Part shown: positions 1 through 9,105 of the stretch, piece by piece
Layout of the letters: every line of letters starts with the position of its first letter
How positions within the stretch are numbered: the stretch's first letter is position 1
DNA from: an uncultured Oxalobacteraceae bacterium
Lineage (GTDB): Bacteria; Pseudomonadota; Gammaproteobacteria; Burkholderiales; Burkholderiaceae_D
Length of the DNA stretch: 64,000 nt
Assembly: GCA_903893945.1 (NCBI GenBank)
Contig: CAITOF010000036.1
Location: forward strand, 1 to 64,000
Direction: 5' to 3'
Made by a program: the position numbers and the translations under genes
The notes under the pieces: model-generated
Told to the model about the DNA's origin: nothing
The model's database searches: none
The model's input: the letters and a program-made list of their open reading frames with translations, nothing else

Positions 1-258
1 CCAGCTCACGCCATAATCCGGGAATTCCCGCTGGCTCGTCTCACTTTATGAAATTTGAGATGTACAGGCTATTTCAGATCCATTTTGAACCGATAAGAGA
101 CCTGAGAGGGTTGATTGGGCGCGCATTTGGCATCGATCAAAATTCGAACTGGCAACTCGTGGCTACGACGGAATGCCTTCGTCGCAGGGCTATTGAGCTG
201 TTTTGTCTCTGTAGCGCTGGCTACCCTATCGATTGATTCCTTTACCCAAACTGATTTC
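1..258. other. Non-coding or unassigned leader upstream of yqgE
   Basis: No convincing gene lies here. Short open frames exist on both strands (about 48-236 plus, 69-260 minus), but neither gives a recognisable protein. A perfect 12-bp palindrome CGGGAATTCCCG sits at 19-30, flanked by CCAGC at 1-5 and GCTGG at 30-34. It could be the tail of a terminator hairpin of a gene left of the window, but no U-run follows it. The reading frame of yqgE stays open upstream to a TTG at 115, but that extension does not look like the YqgE family. Confidence 0.4.
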
Positions 259-837
259 ATGCCGTTACCTGAACTGAATCTCGTGAATCACTTTTTGATT
301 GCCATGCCATCGATGCAGGATCCGATGTTTGGCGGCACGGTGATCTATATCTGTGAACATAACGAGCGCGGTGCCTTGGGTGTCATTATCAACAAACCGA
401 CCGACATGACTATTGAAACGCTGCTCGATCGAATCAATATCAAACTGGACCTGACACCGAAGCTCTGCCAGGACACCAGAAAACTGGTGATGTTCGGTGG
501 CCCGGTGCAGGATGATCGCGGTTTTGTATTGCACGCACCGGTGGAGAATTTTTCCTCAACCCTGGTTATTAACGAACACATTGCCTTTACTACGTCGCGT
601 GACGTGCTGGAAGCGGTTGCGCAAGGCCGCGGACCCGGGAATATACTGGTCAGCGTTGGCTATTCGGGGTGGGGAGCAGGGCAGTTGGAGGAAGAAATCA
701 TTAAAAATGGCTGGCTGACCGTTCCGGCGGACCCAGTTATTCTGTTTGAGTTACCGATCGAGCAGCGGCTGGCGGCGGCGATGAAATTACTCGGATTTGA
801 TCCGATGATGCTGTCAGGAGAGGCTGGTCATGCGTAA
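259..837 (+). CDS. yqgE: YqgE/AlgH family protein
   Basis: A 193-residue protein of the UPF0301/AlgH family, cytoplasmic and of unproven biochemical function; AlgH was named from alginate regulation in Pseudomonas. The N-terminal block NHFLIAMPSMQDPMFGGTV and the later GALGVIINKP block are hallmark segments of the family, and the length matches the usual 185-190 residues. ATG at 259 was chosen because the family starts just before this block; the frame is open to TTG 115, but the extra residues do not resemble the family. There is no strong Shine-Dalgarno sequence. The gene precedes ruvX, the usual proteobacterial order, with a 44-bp gap to the ATG used there. Confidence 0.93.
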   Translation: MPLPELNLVNHFLIAMPSMQDPMFGGTVIYICEHNERGALGVIINKPTDMTIETLLDRINIKLDLTPKLCQDTRKLVMFGGPVQDDRGFVLHAPVENFSSTLVINEHIAFTTSRDVLEAVAQGRGPGNILVSVGYSGWGAGQLEEEIIKNGWLTVPADPVILFELPIEQRLAAAMKLLGFDPMMLSGEAGHA

Positions 838-881
838 CACAATTACGTATACTGTCGGCATTGACCGTGACCCCCAACCGG

Positions 882-1304
882 ATGGTTTTTTTGACTGCCT
901 GCGCATTGACACCCCATTCATTGAATCAGTTACTCGCCTTTGACTTTGGTCTAAAACGCATCGGTGTCGCCGTCGGCAACACGCTATTAAGACAAGCCCA
1001 GCCTCTGGCTGTCATTTCTGCTGAATCCAACCAGGATAAATTTGACGCCATCGCCCTTCTCTTGAAAGAATGGCAAGTATCCCATTGTGTCGTCGGATTA
1101 CCCAGCCATCCTGATGGTACCGAACATGACATGAGTGCACGTTGTCGCCGGTTTGCCCACCAGCTTGAGGGCCGGTTTGGTGTGACGACAACCTTGGTCG
1201 ATGAGCGTTATACTTCGGCAGTGATACCTGCCAGACGCGGCGATGTCATTGACGCACAGGCTGCCGCACTGATTTTGCAGCAATACTTTGACGAAAACGA
1301 CTGA
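882..1304 (+). CDS. ruvX: RuvX/YqgF, RNase H-fold Holliday-junction resolvase-like / pre-16S rRNA nuclease
   Basis: A 140-residue RuvC/RNase H-fold nuclease of the YqgF family, implicated in maturing the 5' end of 16S rRNA and proposed as a Holliday junction resolvase. Visible motifs are LLAFDFG with Asp21, VVGLP at 70-74, DERYT with Glu108, and DAQAAA with Asp124. Asp21, Glu108 and Asp124 are the expected catalytic acids. The start is uncertain: ATG 882 is used, but TTG 861 is in frame, and the conserved domain only begins around residue 17. Five bases separate its stop from the pyrR ATG, so translation of the two is probably coupled. Confidence 0.92.
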   Translation: MVFLTACALTPHSLNQLLAFDFGLKRIGVAVGNTLLRQAQPLAVISAESNQDKFDAIALLLKEWQVSHCVVGLPSHPDGTEHDMSARCRRFAHQLEGRFGVTTTLVDERYTSAVIPARRGDVIDAQAAALILQQYFDEND

Positions 1305-1308
1305 TTTT

Positions 1309-1872
1309 ATGAATCCCATCCAACAATTCGATGCCGAAGCACTTTACCTGGAACTGGCCCGGCAAATCAGGCATGCCGTACCCGGGCTGGCCAATGTCGC
1401 CATGGTCGGCATCTATTCCGGCGGTGCCTGGATTGCCGAGCGACTGGCAAAAGATTGCCAAATTAAAAACCCTGTCGGCTATGTCGATGTGTCTTTTTAT
1501 CGGGACGATTTTGCCCAGAAAGGTTTGCCTGCCGAGGTCAAGCCGACGCATATCCCGTTTAATGTCGACGGTTCAACCATCATTCTGGTGGATGATGTGT
1601 TGTTCACAGGGCGCACCACGCGCGCTGCGATCAACGAATTATTTGACTACGGCAGGCCATCTCAAATATTGTTAGCAAGTTTGGTGGATCGCGGCGGAAG
1701 GCAGTTGCCGTATGCCGCGGACTTCGTGGCGCAAACCCTGGAGCTGCCGCAACACCTGTCGTTGCAATTGACTCGCGACGTCTCGGCAGGAAATCCATCG
1801 CGCCTGATATTGTCACTGGTAGAACGAAATGAGGATCACAATGAATCGACGCCACCTGCTACAACCCGATAA
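1309..1872 (+). CDS. pyrR: PyrR, pyrimidine operon regulator / uracil phosphoribosyltransferase
   Basis: A 187-residue type I phosphoribosyltransferase of the PyrR family, which converts uracil plus PRPP to UMP; in Bacillus it also binds pyr mRNA to control attenuation. The PRPP-binding loop [15 protein letters not shown] lies at about 92-106 and a [12 protein letters not shown] segment near 36-47. ATG 1309 is preferred over TTG 1288 because it lies 5 bp after the ruvX stop and removes an unlikely extension. The C-terminus runs to 2 bp before pyrB. No antiterminator or terminator can form between ruvX and pyrR (5-bp gap) or between pyrR and pyrB, so any regulatory RNA target must be elsewhere. 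Confidence 0.95.
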   Translation: MNPIQQFDAEALYLELARQIRHAVPGLANVAMVGIYSGGAWIAERLAKDCQIKNPVGYVDVSFYRDDFAQKGLPAEVKPTHIPFNVDGSTIILVDDVLFTGRTTRAAINELFDYGRPSQILLASLVDRGGRQLPYAADFVAQTLELPQHLSLQLTRDVSAGNPSRLILSLVERNEDHNESTPPATTR

Positions 1873-1874
1873 CC

Positions 1875-2834
1875 ATGCATAATCCACAATTAAACAAGAA
1901 CGGTGAATTACAGCATTTGCTGACCACGGAAGGTCTGCCCAAATCCATCATCAATCATATTTTAGATACGGCGGCTTCCTTCGTGTCGATAGGTAACAGG
2001 GATGTCAAAAAAGTGCCGCTATTGCGCGGTAAAAGTGTTTTTAACCTGTTCTTTGAAAACTCGACACGCACCCGAACCACTTTTGAAATTGCCTCCAAAC
2101 GCCTGTCTGCCGATGTCATCAATCTGAATATTGCGGCCTCCAGCACCAGTAAAGGTGAAACCCTGCTCGACACGATCGACAATCTGTCCGCCATGCATGC
2201 CGACATGTTCGTGGTACGGCATTCACAATCCGGGGTGCCCTACCTGATTGCCAGACATCTGCACGATACCCGGCAGGATCATGTCCACGTGGTCAATGCC
2301 GGAGACGGACGCCACGCGCATCCGACGCAGGGCCTGCTCGACATGTATACGATACGTCATTACAAGAAAGACTTTACCGGACTGCGCGTGGCCATCGTCG
2401 GAGATATTCTGCACAGCCGGGTTGCGCGCTCGGACATACACGCCCTGACCACGCTGGGCGTCCCGGAGGTGCGGGCGATCGGCCCGAAAACCCTGTTGCC
2501 GGGCGGTCTGGAGCAGATGGGCGTACGGGTGTTCAACAACATGGATGAAGGGTTGAAGGATGTCGACGTCATCATCACGCTGCGACTGCAGCACGAGCGC
2601 ATGAGCGGTGCGTTGCTCCCCTCTGCGCAGGAATTCTTTAAAAGCTATGGCCTGACACCGGAACGCCTGGCGCTGGCCAGACCCGATGCCATCGTCATGC
2701 ACCCGGGGCCAATGAACCGTGGCGTGGAGATCGACTCGGCGGTCGCAGATGGCCCGCAGGCGGTGATACTTTCACAGGTCACCTTTGGCATTGCGGTCCG
2801 TATGGCCGTGATGAGTATTCTTGCAGGTAATTAA
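1875..2834 (+). CDS. pyrB: Aspartate carbamoyltransferase catalytic subunit
   Basis: A 319-residue cytoplasmic enzyme that condenses carbamoyl phosphate with aspartate in the committed step of pyrimidine synthesis. The carbamoyl-phosphate motif [12 protein letters not shown] lies at about 60-71, the [12 protein letters not shown] segment near 145-155, and the aspartate-site loop HPGPMNRG near 275. Length is typical of the class that assembles with an inactive dihydroorotase rather than with PyrI, and the next gene encodes exactly such a partner. It follows pyrR by 2 bp and precedes pyrC' by 18 bp, in one operon. Confidence 0.98.
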   Translation: MHNPQLNKNGELQHLLTTEGLPKSIINHILDTAASFVSIGNRDVKKVPLLRGKSVFNLFFENSTRTRTTFEIASKRLSADVINLNIAASSTSKGETLLDTIDNLSAMHADMFVVRHSQSGVPYLIARHLHDTRQDHVHVVNAGDGRHAHPTQGLLDMYTIRHYKKDFTGLRVAIVGDILHSRVARSDIHALTTLGVPEVRAIGPKTLLPGGLEQMGVRVFNNMDEGLKDVDVIITLRLQHERMSGALLPSAQEFFKSYGLTPERLALARPDAIVMHPGPMNRGVEIDSAVADGPQAVILSQVTFGIAVRMAVMSILAGN

Positions 2835-2852
2835 GCCTATGAAATCAGGAAC

Positions 2853-4130
2853 ATGAAATTACATATCAAAAACGGTCATTTGATTGATCCCCTGAACGAT
2901 CTGGACAAATCGCTGGATGTTTTTATCCATGCAGGGAAAATTGTGGCGATCGGACACGCGCCGGACAATTTCAGTGCCGATAAAGTGATTGATGCCACCG
3001 GCATGATCGTGATGCCCGGACTGGTGGACCTGTGCGCACGATTGCGTGATCCCGGCTTTGAATACAAGGCAACGCTGGAGTCCGAACTGCGCGCCGCGGT
3101 GCGCGGTGGCGTCACCAGTCTGGTCTGCCCGCCGGATACCGACCCTGTGCTGGATGAATCCGGTCTGGTCGGTATGCTCAAACAGCGTGCCAAAGCACAA
3201 AATCTGGCCAACGTGTACCCACTGGGCGCGCTGACACATGGCTTGCAGGGCAAGCAATTGACTGAAATGTCGGCATTGACCGAAGTCGGTTGTGTCGGAT
3301 TTTCCCAGGCTGAGCATCCTGTTGAAGATACCAACGTGCTGCTCCGTGCCATGCAGTACGCAAAAACATTCGGCTATACGGTATGGCTGCGACCCCAGGA
3401 CGCCCATATCGGTGTCGGTGGTGTGGCGCACAGCGGTGCCTTTGCGTCACGCATGGGATTGTCGGGTGTACCGGTTATGGCTGAAACCATCGCTTTACAC
3501 ACGCTGTTTGAACTTCAGCGCGCAACCGGCGCCCGGATTCATTTATGCCGCATTTCTTCGGCGGCCGGTGTGGATCTGGTCCGCCAGGCCAAGCGCGAAG
3601 GACTCGATGTCACCTGCGATGTGGGCGTGCATCATCTGCATTTAACCGATACCGACATCGGTTTTTTTGATGCCAATGCCCGGCTGGTGCCACCACTGCG
3701 GTCCGGCCGCGATCGTGATGCGTTACGCATGGCGGTCTTCGATGGCACCATTGATGCCATCTGTTCAGACCACACACCGGTCGATGACGATGAAAAACTG
3801 TTGCCGTTTGCCGAAGCGTCGCCGGGCGCAACCGGTCTCGAACTGTTATTGTCGCTGGCCGTGAAATGGGCACATGAAAGCCACATTCAACTGGCCATTG
3901 CAATGGCAAAAATTACCAGTGATCCGGCCCGCGTGGCGGGAATCAGTGCTGCCAAACTGTCGGTCGGTTGCTGCGCGGATCTGTGTATTTTTGATCCTGT
4001 GGCCGAATGGACGGTAGAAGGACAGGGTCTGACCAGTCAGGGCAAACATACCCCCTTTCTGAACTACAGCCTGCCGGGCGTGGTGCAGCACACGATAGTC
4101 GCAGGCCATGTGGTGTATAGCCGCGCATAG
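2853..4130 (+). CDS. pyrC': Dihydroorotase-like protein PyrC' (catalytically inactive partner of PyrB)
   Basis: A 425-residue amidohydrolase-fold protein aligned by eye with type I dihydroorotases, but with its metal site dismantled. The HxH that follows PGLVDL in active enzymes is Cys61-Ala-Arg63; the HxE region reads LRPQD; and the HVS-type His reads HLCRIS, with Arg in the ligand position. Only the late Asp in CSDHTP remains. In Pseudomonas and many Betaproteobacteria such a pseudo-dihydroorotase (PyrC' or PyrX) is a structural partner needed for aspartate transcarbamoylase assembly. Its place directly after pyrB fits that role. An active dihydroorotase must be encoded elsewhere. Confidence 0.93.
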   Translation: MKLHIKNGHLIDPLNDLDKSLDVFIHAGKIVAIGHAPDNFSADKVIDATGMIVMPGLVDLCARLRDPGFEYKATLESELRAAVRGGVTSLVCPPDTDPVLDESGLVGMLKQRAKAQNLANVYPLGALTHGLQGKQLTEMSALTEVGCVGFSQAEHPVEDTNVLLRAMQYAKTFGYTVWLRPQDAHIGVGGVAHSGAFASRMGLSGVPVMAETIALHTLFELQRATGARIHLCRISSAAGVDLVRQAKREGLDVTCDVGVHHLHLTDTDIGFFDANARLVPPLRSGRDRDALRMAVFDGTIDAICSDHTPVDDDEKLLPFAEASPGATGLELLLSLAVKWAHESHIQLAIAMAKITSDPARVAGISAAKLSVGCCADLCIFDPVAEWTVEGQGLTSQGKHTPFLNYSLPGVVQHTIVAGHVVYSRA

Positions 4131-4214
4131 CGAGCGCTGAAGTGTCCGGACCCCGGCGGGCAAAATCGGGTTGCAGTTCAGCGCCGTTTCTGTGCGGGCG
4201 GCCGGAATTCTGTC

Positions 4215-4238
4215 GGGCGGCGAAGGCTGCCCGTTTTT
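4215..4238 (+). terminator. Rho-independent terminator candidate of the pyr operon
   Basis: Stem GGGCGGC (4215-4221), loop GAAG, and GCTGCCC (4226-4232) pair with one G-U wobble, followed by GTTTTTG. It lies about 85 bp after the pyrC' stop and before the acyltransferase, so it probably separates the two transcription units. Confidence 0.55.
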
Positions 4239-4270
4239 GCATGAGTCACTATTATGAATGAAACGGCACG

Positions 4271-5020
4271 ATGAAAAAATTGGCGTTCTACTGGCGATTC
4301 AGCTGCGTCATGGCACACGTATTCAAAGGCCTGTTCATCTGTTTTTTCATTTTTCCATGGGTGAATGAGGCCGGAAAAAAAGCACGGATCAAAAACTGGT
4401 CCGCACAGTTGCTGGCGATCTTCCGTGTCCGTGTTGACGCTGATCTCACCGACATTGCCAGTGGTGCGATGATCGTGTCCAACCACGTTTCATGGCTGGA
4501 CATTTTTGTCATTAACAGCCTGGCGCCCTGCCAGTTTGTGGCGAAATCGGATATACGATCCTGGCCATTGCTGGGCTGGTTGGCACTGCAGGCGGGAACG
4601 ATCTATATTTCACGCGGAAGCAAATCGGATGTCAAACGTATCTACCAGCATCTGATAGACCAGATACTGGCCGGTGAACGGGTGGCTTTTTTTCCGGAAG
4701 GTACGACCGCGGCGCAGGGTGATGTATTACCGTTCCACGCCAATCTGTTTGAAGCGGCCATCCATGCCAAAGTACCGGTTCATCCATTTGCGCTGCGCTA
4801 TCTGGATCAGCAGGGCCAGTTGCACAAGGCGGTGGATTTTCTCGGAGAAATGACCTTTCTTGAAAGCATGACGCTGATACTCAACGGGGGCACAGTGACG
4901 GCCGAACTGCGCAGCTTGCCACTTATATCCACGACTGGCGCGCATCGACGGGATCTGGCGGCAGCATCACGCGTGGCCGTCGCCGCCGCGCTGAATGTGG
5001 AGATCAGGACGGTGCAGTGA
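4271..5020 (+). CDS. 1-acyl-sn-glycerol-3-phosphate acyltransferase (PlsC-like)
   Basis: A 249-residue membrane-associated acyltransferase, probably transferring an acyl chain to lysophosphatidic acid or another lysophospholipid. The H(X)4D catalytic motif is NHVSWLD (His72, Asp77) and the substrate-binding block FFPEGTT follows at about 137-143. Hydrophobic stretches near residues 10-30 suggest an N-terminal membrane anchor. It sits behind the pyr operon terminator and is convergent with gloB, so it is probably its own unit. Family members differ in acceptor; ornithine-lipid OlsA-type activity cannot be excluded, although no partner olsB is nearby. Confidence 0.9.
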   Translation: MKKLAFYWRFSCVMAHVFKGLFICFFIFPWVNEAGKKARIKNWSAQLLAIFRVRVDADLTDIASGAMIVSNHVSWLDIFVINSLAPCQFVAKSDIRSWPLLGWLALQAGTIYISRGSKSDVKRIYQHLIDQILAGERVAFFPEGTTAAQGDVLPFHANLFEAAIHAKVPVHPFALRYLDQQGQLHKAVDFLGEMTFLESMTLILNGGTVTAELRSLPLISTTGAHRRDLAAASRVAVAAALNVEIRTVQ

Positions 5021-5064
5021 CTGAGCAGGCGGATCTTGCATGCCGCGCCAAACCTGTGTGGCAT

Positions 5065-5862
5065 TCAGAAATTGTTTTTCCATTCGCGTACCGCAGCGAA
5101 AACACTGACTTCATCGGCGTTGCCGGATAATTTATTGTTAAGCTGCAGGGTGCGAATGATATCCGGGGACGCTGAACGTAAGAACGGATTGGTTTGCAGT
5201 TCCAGATCAAGTTGGCTTGGCACAGTCGAAATACCTTGTCCGCGCTGTTCAGTCACACGATTGAAGCGTTCCGCCAACCGGGCGTTGTCCGGTTCAACCG
5301 CCCGGGCAAAGCGCAGATTTGACAGGGTGTACTCGTGGGCGCAGTAAATCGCGGTGCTGGCGGGAAGTGCAGCAATTTTTTTCAGCGACGCCAGCATCTG
5401 TGCCGGCGTGCCTTCAAATAATCGCCCGCATCCACCGGCAAAAAGCGTGTCGCCGCAGAACAGGCTGGACAGATCCGGACTGTAATAGGCAATGTGTGTG
5501 CTGGTGTGGCCGGGAACGTCCAGTACTGTGAAACGACAGGCCAGTGCATCGATGGTGATGGATTCACCGTCCTGACAGCCGTGTGTTATCGTGGGAATGC
5601 GCCCGCTCTGCTGGTCGGCCCTGGGGCCATAAACCGGGATCGGTGTGCCGGCAGACCGCAGTAATTCCGCGACGCCGCCGATGTGGTCAGGATGATGATG
5701 TGTAATCAGTATGCCGCTTAATTGCAGATTATGCTGATGTAAATAGGCCTGCACAGGTGCAGCATCGCCCGGATCAACGATAATGGCGTTTTGACTGTTA
5801 TGGATCAACCAGAGATAATTGTCGTCAAAAGCAGGTATTTGTTGAATTTGAAGTGGTTTCAT
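5065..5862 (-). CDS. gloB: Hydroxyacylglutathione hydrolase (glyoxalase II)
   Basis: A 265-residue metallo-beta-lactamase-fold hydrolase that cleaves S-lactoylglutathione to lactate and glutathione, completing methylglyoxal detoxification. The binuclear metal motif THHHPDH lies at about 54-60 (His55, His57, Asp59, His60). Further ligands lie in DVPGHTSTH and in GDTLFAGGCGR, and the glutathione-binding C-terminal region NLRFARAVEPDN is present. Length matches the family. It is divergent from the methyltransferase/rnhA unit, an arrangement common in proteobacteria. Confidence 0.96.
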   Translation of the reverse strand: MKPLQIQQIPAFDDNYLWLIHNSQNAIIVDPGDAAPVQAYLHQHNLQLSGILITHHHPDHIGGVAELLRSAGTPIPVYGPRADQQSGRIPTITHGCQDGESITIDALACRFTVLDVPGHTSTHIAYYSPDLSSLFCGDTLFAGGCGRLFEGTPAQMLASLKKIAALPASTAIYCAHEYTLSNLRFARAVEPDNARLAERFNRVTEQRGQGISTVPSQLDLELQTNPFLRSASPDIIRTLQLNNKLSGNADEVSVFAAVREWKNNF

Positions 5863-5910
5863 GATTGTTAGTTAGCCAACTGGGCGTCAACTGAATTTGG
5901 GTTTAACGGA

Positions 5911-6666
5911 ATGACAGATAGGTACAACCAAAACTGTAACATAGACTTGGATGCTTGGCTGAAGCAGCCCTCCGGTAGTTATATTCACGCTTGGGAACAG
6001 CGCTTACTGGACCAGTTGACCGCGGATATTTTCGGCTTTAATGCGGTACAGATAGGTCTGCCGCAGATGAATTGCCTGGCCGCGTCGCGTATGCCAAACC
6101 GATGGCTGGCGAATAATGTGCTGATGCCGAATTCGCCGAATAAAATTGCCCTTTTGCATGATTTTGAAGATCTGCCATTTGAAACGCAGAGTCTTGATCT
6201 GGTGGTACTGCCGCATGTACTCGAATTTGCAGCGGAACCACATCAGATATTGCGCGAGGTCGAACGGGTACTCATTCCGGAAGGTCGCCTGATCATCTGT
6301 GGATTCAATAAAGCCAGCCTGTGGGGCGCGAGACAATCGGTAACCCGCATTGCCGGTCGGTATTTCCTGCCGCGCAACGGTGAATTCATCAGCCTGCTGC
6401 GTTTGAAGGACTGGCTGAAATTATTGAACATGGAAGTCGATCGCGGGCATTTTGGTTGTTATGTCCCGCCGCTGAATAATCAGACATGGTTGCAGCGTTG
6501 TCATTTCATGGAAGCGGCCGGAGCAAGGTGGTGGCCGGTTTTTGGCGCCGCGTATATCGTACAGGCTGTCAAACGGGTCAAGGGTATGCACCTGATCGGT
6601 CCGGCGTGGAAGAAGAAAAAAGTGGCTGTACCCAGCGCTGTTCCTGTCACCAATCGACATCACTGA
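5911..6666 (+). CDS. SAM-dependent methyltransferase-like protein upstream of rnhA
   Basis: A 251-residue class I methyltransferase-fold protein (Methyltransf_11 type) commonly found between gloB and rnhA. The later motifs are clear: [20 protein letters not shown] near 88-107, the [19 protein letters not shown] segment, and GFNKASLWG. The canonical glycine-rich SAM-binding motif I is not obvious in the N-terminal third, which instead reads [15 protein letters not shown]. The gene ends 20 bp before the rnhA ATG, so the two are probably co-transcribed. Substrate is unknown. Confidence 0.85.
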   Translation: MTDRYNQNCNIDLDAWLKQPSGSYIHAWEQRLLDQLTADIFGFNAVQIGLPQMNCLAASRMPNRWLANNVLMPNSPNKIALLHDFEDLPFETQSLDLVVLPHVLEFAAEPHQILREVERVLIPEGRLIICGFNKASLWGARQSVTRIAGRYFLPRNGEFISLLRLKDWLKLLNMEVDRGHFGCYVPPLNNQTWLQRCHFMEAAGARWWPVFGAAYIVQAVKRVKGMHLIGPAWKKKKVAVPSAVPVTNRHH

Positions 6667-6686
6667 TAAGGCCTTGCCGGAAACGC

Positions 6687-7136
6687 ATGGATAAACGCAT
6701 GGACACCATTCAGATTTATACCGACGGCGCCTGCAAAGGCAATCCGGGTCCGGGGGGCTGGGGCGCTTTGCTGGTGGCGGGTGCCAACGAAAAGGAGTTG
6801 TACGGCGGTCAGGCCAACACCACCAATAATCGCATGGAATTAATGGCGGTGATTGAGGCGCTCGCGGCGCTAAAACGGCCGTGTCACGTGGTTATTCATA
6901 CGGACAGCCAGTATGTTCTGAAGGGTATCACCGAATGGATGCCCGGCTGGAAAGCAAAAGGATGGAAAACCGCCGCCCGGGCACCGGTGAAAAATGTTGA
7001 TTTATGGCAGGCACTCGATGCAGCGACCGCCAAACACCAGATCGAGTGGCGCTGGGTCAAGGGGCATTCGGGTCATGCTGGTAATGAACGTGCTGATCTG
7101 CTGGCCAACCGCGGAGTCGACAATCTTGAACAATAA
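6687..7136 (+). CDS. rnhA: Ribonuclease HI
   Basis: A 149-residue enzyme that degrades the RNA strand of RNA-DNA hybrids. All four catalytic acids are visible: Asp in [17 protein letters not shown], Glu in [13 protein letters not shown], Asp in IHTDSQYV, and Asp in [12 protein letters not shown] 6687 is used; an in-frame ATG 12 bp later (6699) is equally possible. The frame is open further upstream within the methyltransferase gene but encodes nothing recognisable there. A short-chain dehydrogenase follows closely. Confidence 0.97.
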   Translation: MDKRMDTIQIYTDGACKGNPGPGGWGALLVAGANEKELYGGQANTTNNRMELMAVIEALAALKRPCHVVIHTDSQYVLKGITEWMPGWKAKGWKTAARAPVKNVDLWQALDAATAKHQIEWRWVKGHSGHAGNERADLLANRGVDNLEQ

Positions 7137-7152
7137 TACCGGGCACAAGACG

Positions 7153-7962
7153 ATGCAGAATGTGTTTATTACCGGGGCCTCGACCGGCATTGGTGCCGCG
7201 CTGGCCCTGCAATACGCCCGCCAGGGCGCCTGCGTCGGCCTGGTGGCACGTCGCAGGGAACTGCTCGACGCATTGCGACAGCAGTTGCCCAACAGTGAAC
7301 GGCATTTCATTTTTGTGGTTGATGTGACTGACAGGGCTGCATTGGCCAATGCAGCCAGCGAATTTAACCGGCTTACCGGTGGTGCGCATATCGTCATTGC
7401 CAATGCCGGCATATCGCGTGGCACACTGACCGAACACATGGAAGATTTTCCTGTGTTTGAACAGGTAATCGCGACCAATTTATTGGCGACGGTTGCCACA
7501 TTCGGGCCCTTCATCGAAGTCATGAAGGCGCAGTCGCAGAATCCGTCGCAGCATCCGCCGGGCCACCCCTGTCGGCTGGTCGGGATCGCCAGTGTGGCCG
7601 GCATACGCGGATTGCCCGGCGCCGAAGCCTATAGCGCGTCGAAGGCGGCGATGATCAGTTATTGTGAATCGTTACGTCTTGAATTACGCGACAGCCCGAT
7701 CAAGGTTGTCACAATCTGCCCTGGCTACATCGATACACCGCTGACGCGTGTAAATCGCTATGCCATGCCGTTTCTGATGAGCGCAGACCGCTTCGCGCAC
7801 CTCGCGGTGGCGGCGATCGCTCGCGGCGATTCATTCCGGATTATTCCCTGGCAGATGGCATGGGTCGCCAACCTGATGCGTGTGTTGCCCAACTGGCTTT
7901 ACGATGCGGTATTTGCCCGGGCGCCGCGCAAGGGACGCGGTAACGATTCGGTGCCGAAGTAA
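7153..7962 (+). CDS. Short-chain dehydrogenase/reductase
   Basis: A 269-residue classical SDR oxidoreductase using NAD(P)H. The Rossmann motif TGASTGIG is at 7-14, NAG in VIANAGIS at about 84-87, the catalytic serine in IASVAG (Ser147), and the YSASK catalytic pair (Tyr160, Lys164). ATG 7153 was chosen because the Rossmann strand begins at residue 3; the frame is open upstream inside rnhA but without family similarity. It lies 16 bp after rnhA, so it is probably in the same transcript. The substrate cannot be inferred from sequence. Confidence 0.92.
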   Translation: MQNVFITGASTGIGAALALQYARQGACVGLVARRRELLDALRQQLPNSERHFIFVVDVTDRAALANAASEFNRLTGGAHIVIANAGISRGTLTEHMEDFPVFEQVIATNLLATVATFGPFIEVMKAQSQNPSQHPPGHPCRLVGIASVAGIRGLPGAEAYSASKAAMISYCESLRLELRDSPIKVVTICPGYIDTPLTRVNRYAMPFLMSADRFAHLAVAAIARGDSFRIIPWQMAWVANLMRVLPNWLYDAVFARAPRKGRGNDSVPK

Positions 7963-7984
7963 ATTCCCTGACGCTGCCGACCGG

Positions 7985-8830
7985 TCAGCCTACCCAGTAC
8001 ACAACGGCAGCGGCAACCAGACAGTAAGCGCCAAATAAATGCCAGCGATCGTGTTCCAGCCAGCGGGACAACCAGCGTAGCGCAATCAAGCCCGCCACAA
8101 AGCTCAATGCCATGCCAAATAAGCTGGGCAGCGCCAGGTGCATCAGCATGTCACGATGCGACATGGCCGCCGCTGCCTGTGCCTTGTAAGCCCGCAACGC
8201 TTCTTTGATAATTATGGCCGGTGTTATCACAACCGCCAGGGCAAAACTGAATTCTTCGGCCCGGCGTCGCGCCACACCGAGCACCAGCGCGGTGGAAATG
8301 GTGGCGCCTGATCGCGAAAAGCCCCGAAACGGCAAACAGAGTCCCTGCACCGCGCCAATGATCATCGACTTGCTGACCGATAACTGCCCGTTGGATTGCT
8401 CCTTGATTCTTGACGAGGCAACAATGAGCAGGCCGCCCATTGCCAGCGCGAGCGCCATGAGCCACGCAATGCCAAATAAGTTTTCGATCTCGAAATCCGG
8501 TGAATGGCGAAACACGATGTGTTTAATGATGAACAATAAAGCCAGTCCGACGATGCCAGTACATACCGTTGCCGTTATCAGAAAGCGGCCATTCAGACGA
8601 CATTGCGCCATCGAGGAAAAATACGTTTTTTTCCATGAGCTCCAGAAGTAAACCAGTGTTGAAAACATGGTGCCGGTGTGCAGCATGACCAGCAACAGGG
8701 TCATTTCGGGAGAGGTTGGATCCAGTCCCATGAATTTTTCTGCCATGATGACATGGGCCGAGCTTGAGACGGGGAGCAATTCAGCGGTACCCTGAATGAC
8801 AGCGAGTATCAATATTTGGATGAGGGTCAT
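7985..8830 (-). CDS. uppP: Undecaprenyl-diphosphatase (UppP/BacA)
   Basis: A 281-residue polytopic inner-membrane phosphatase that recycles undecaprenyl pyrophosphate for cell-wall synthesis; extra copies give bacitracin resistance. The first signature GTAELLPVSSSAHVI is at 14-28 and the second, PFRGFSRSGATIS, near 166-178. Several hydrophobic segments span the protein. It is convergent with the SDR gene and divergent from the peptide transporter. The motif variant ELLPVSSSAH, instead of the common EFLPVSSTGH, suggests a divergent subfamily member. Confidence 0.93.
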   Translation of the reverse strand: MTLIQILILAVIQGTAELLPVSSSAHVIMAEKFMGLDPTSPEMTLLLVMLHTGTMFSTLVYFWSSWKKTYFSSMAQCRLNGRFLITATVCTGIVGLALLFIIKHIVFRHSPDFEIENLFGIAWLMALALAMGGLLIVASSRIKEQSNGQLSVSKSMIIGAVQGLCLPFRGFSRSGATISTALVLGVARRRAEEFSFALAVVITPAIIIKEALRAYKAQAAAAMSHRDMLMHLALPSLFGMALSFVAGLIALRWLSRWLEHDRWHLFGAYCLVAAAVVYWVG

Positions 8831-9105
8831 AAAGTTATTAGCGTAAAAGGTGGGCAGTTGAACCGGCGGGTCGAATTATTTGTCGCTATTTTAGCGTATC
8901 GCTTATTAAAAAAATACTAAAAATCGGGATTGCTGCGCTGAACCATAATTTCCAGTCAGACTGAACGCGATTTCATGGTATCTTTTTGCGATTGTCAGGG
9001 GGAAACCGCTCCTGGCAGGCTGATGGACCAAGGCCAATCGGGCGGTGCCTGATCGACGAGCGGCTGCACATAACGCCATAAATATTCAACTCAGGGGATA
9101 AAACT

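Noticed and set aside
48-236. Short frames in the first 250 bases
   Set aside because: Neither strand gives a recognisable protein, and the positions overlap each other.
2853-4130. Annotation as an active dihydroorotase
   Set aside because: The metal-binding HxH and later His ligands are replaced, so activity is not supportable.
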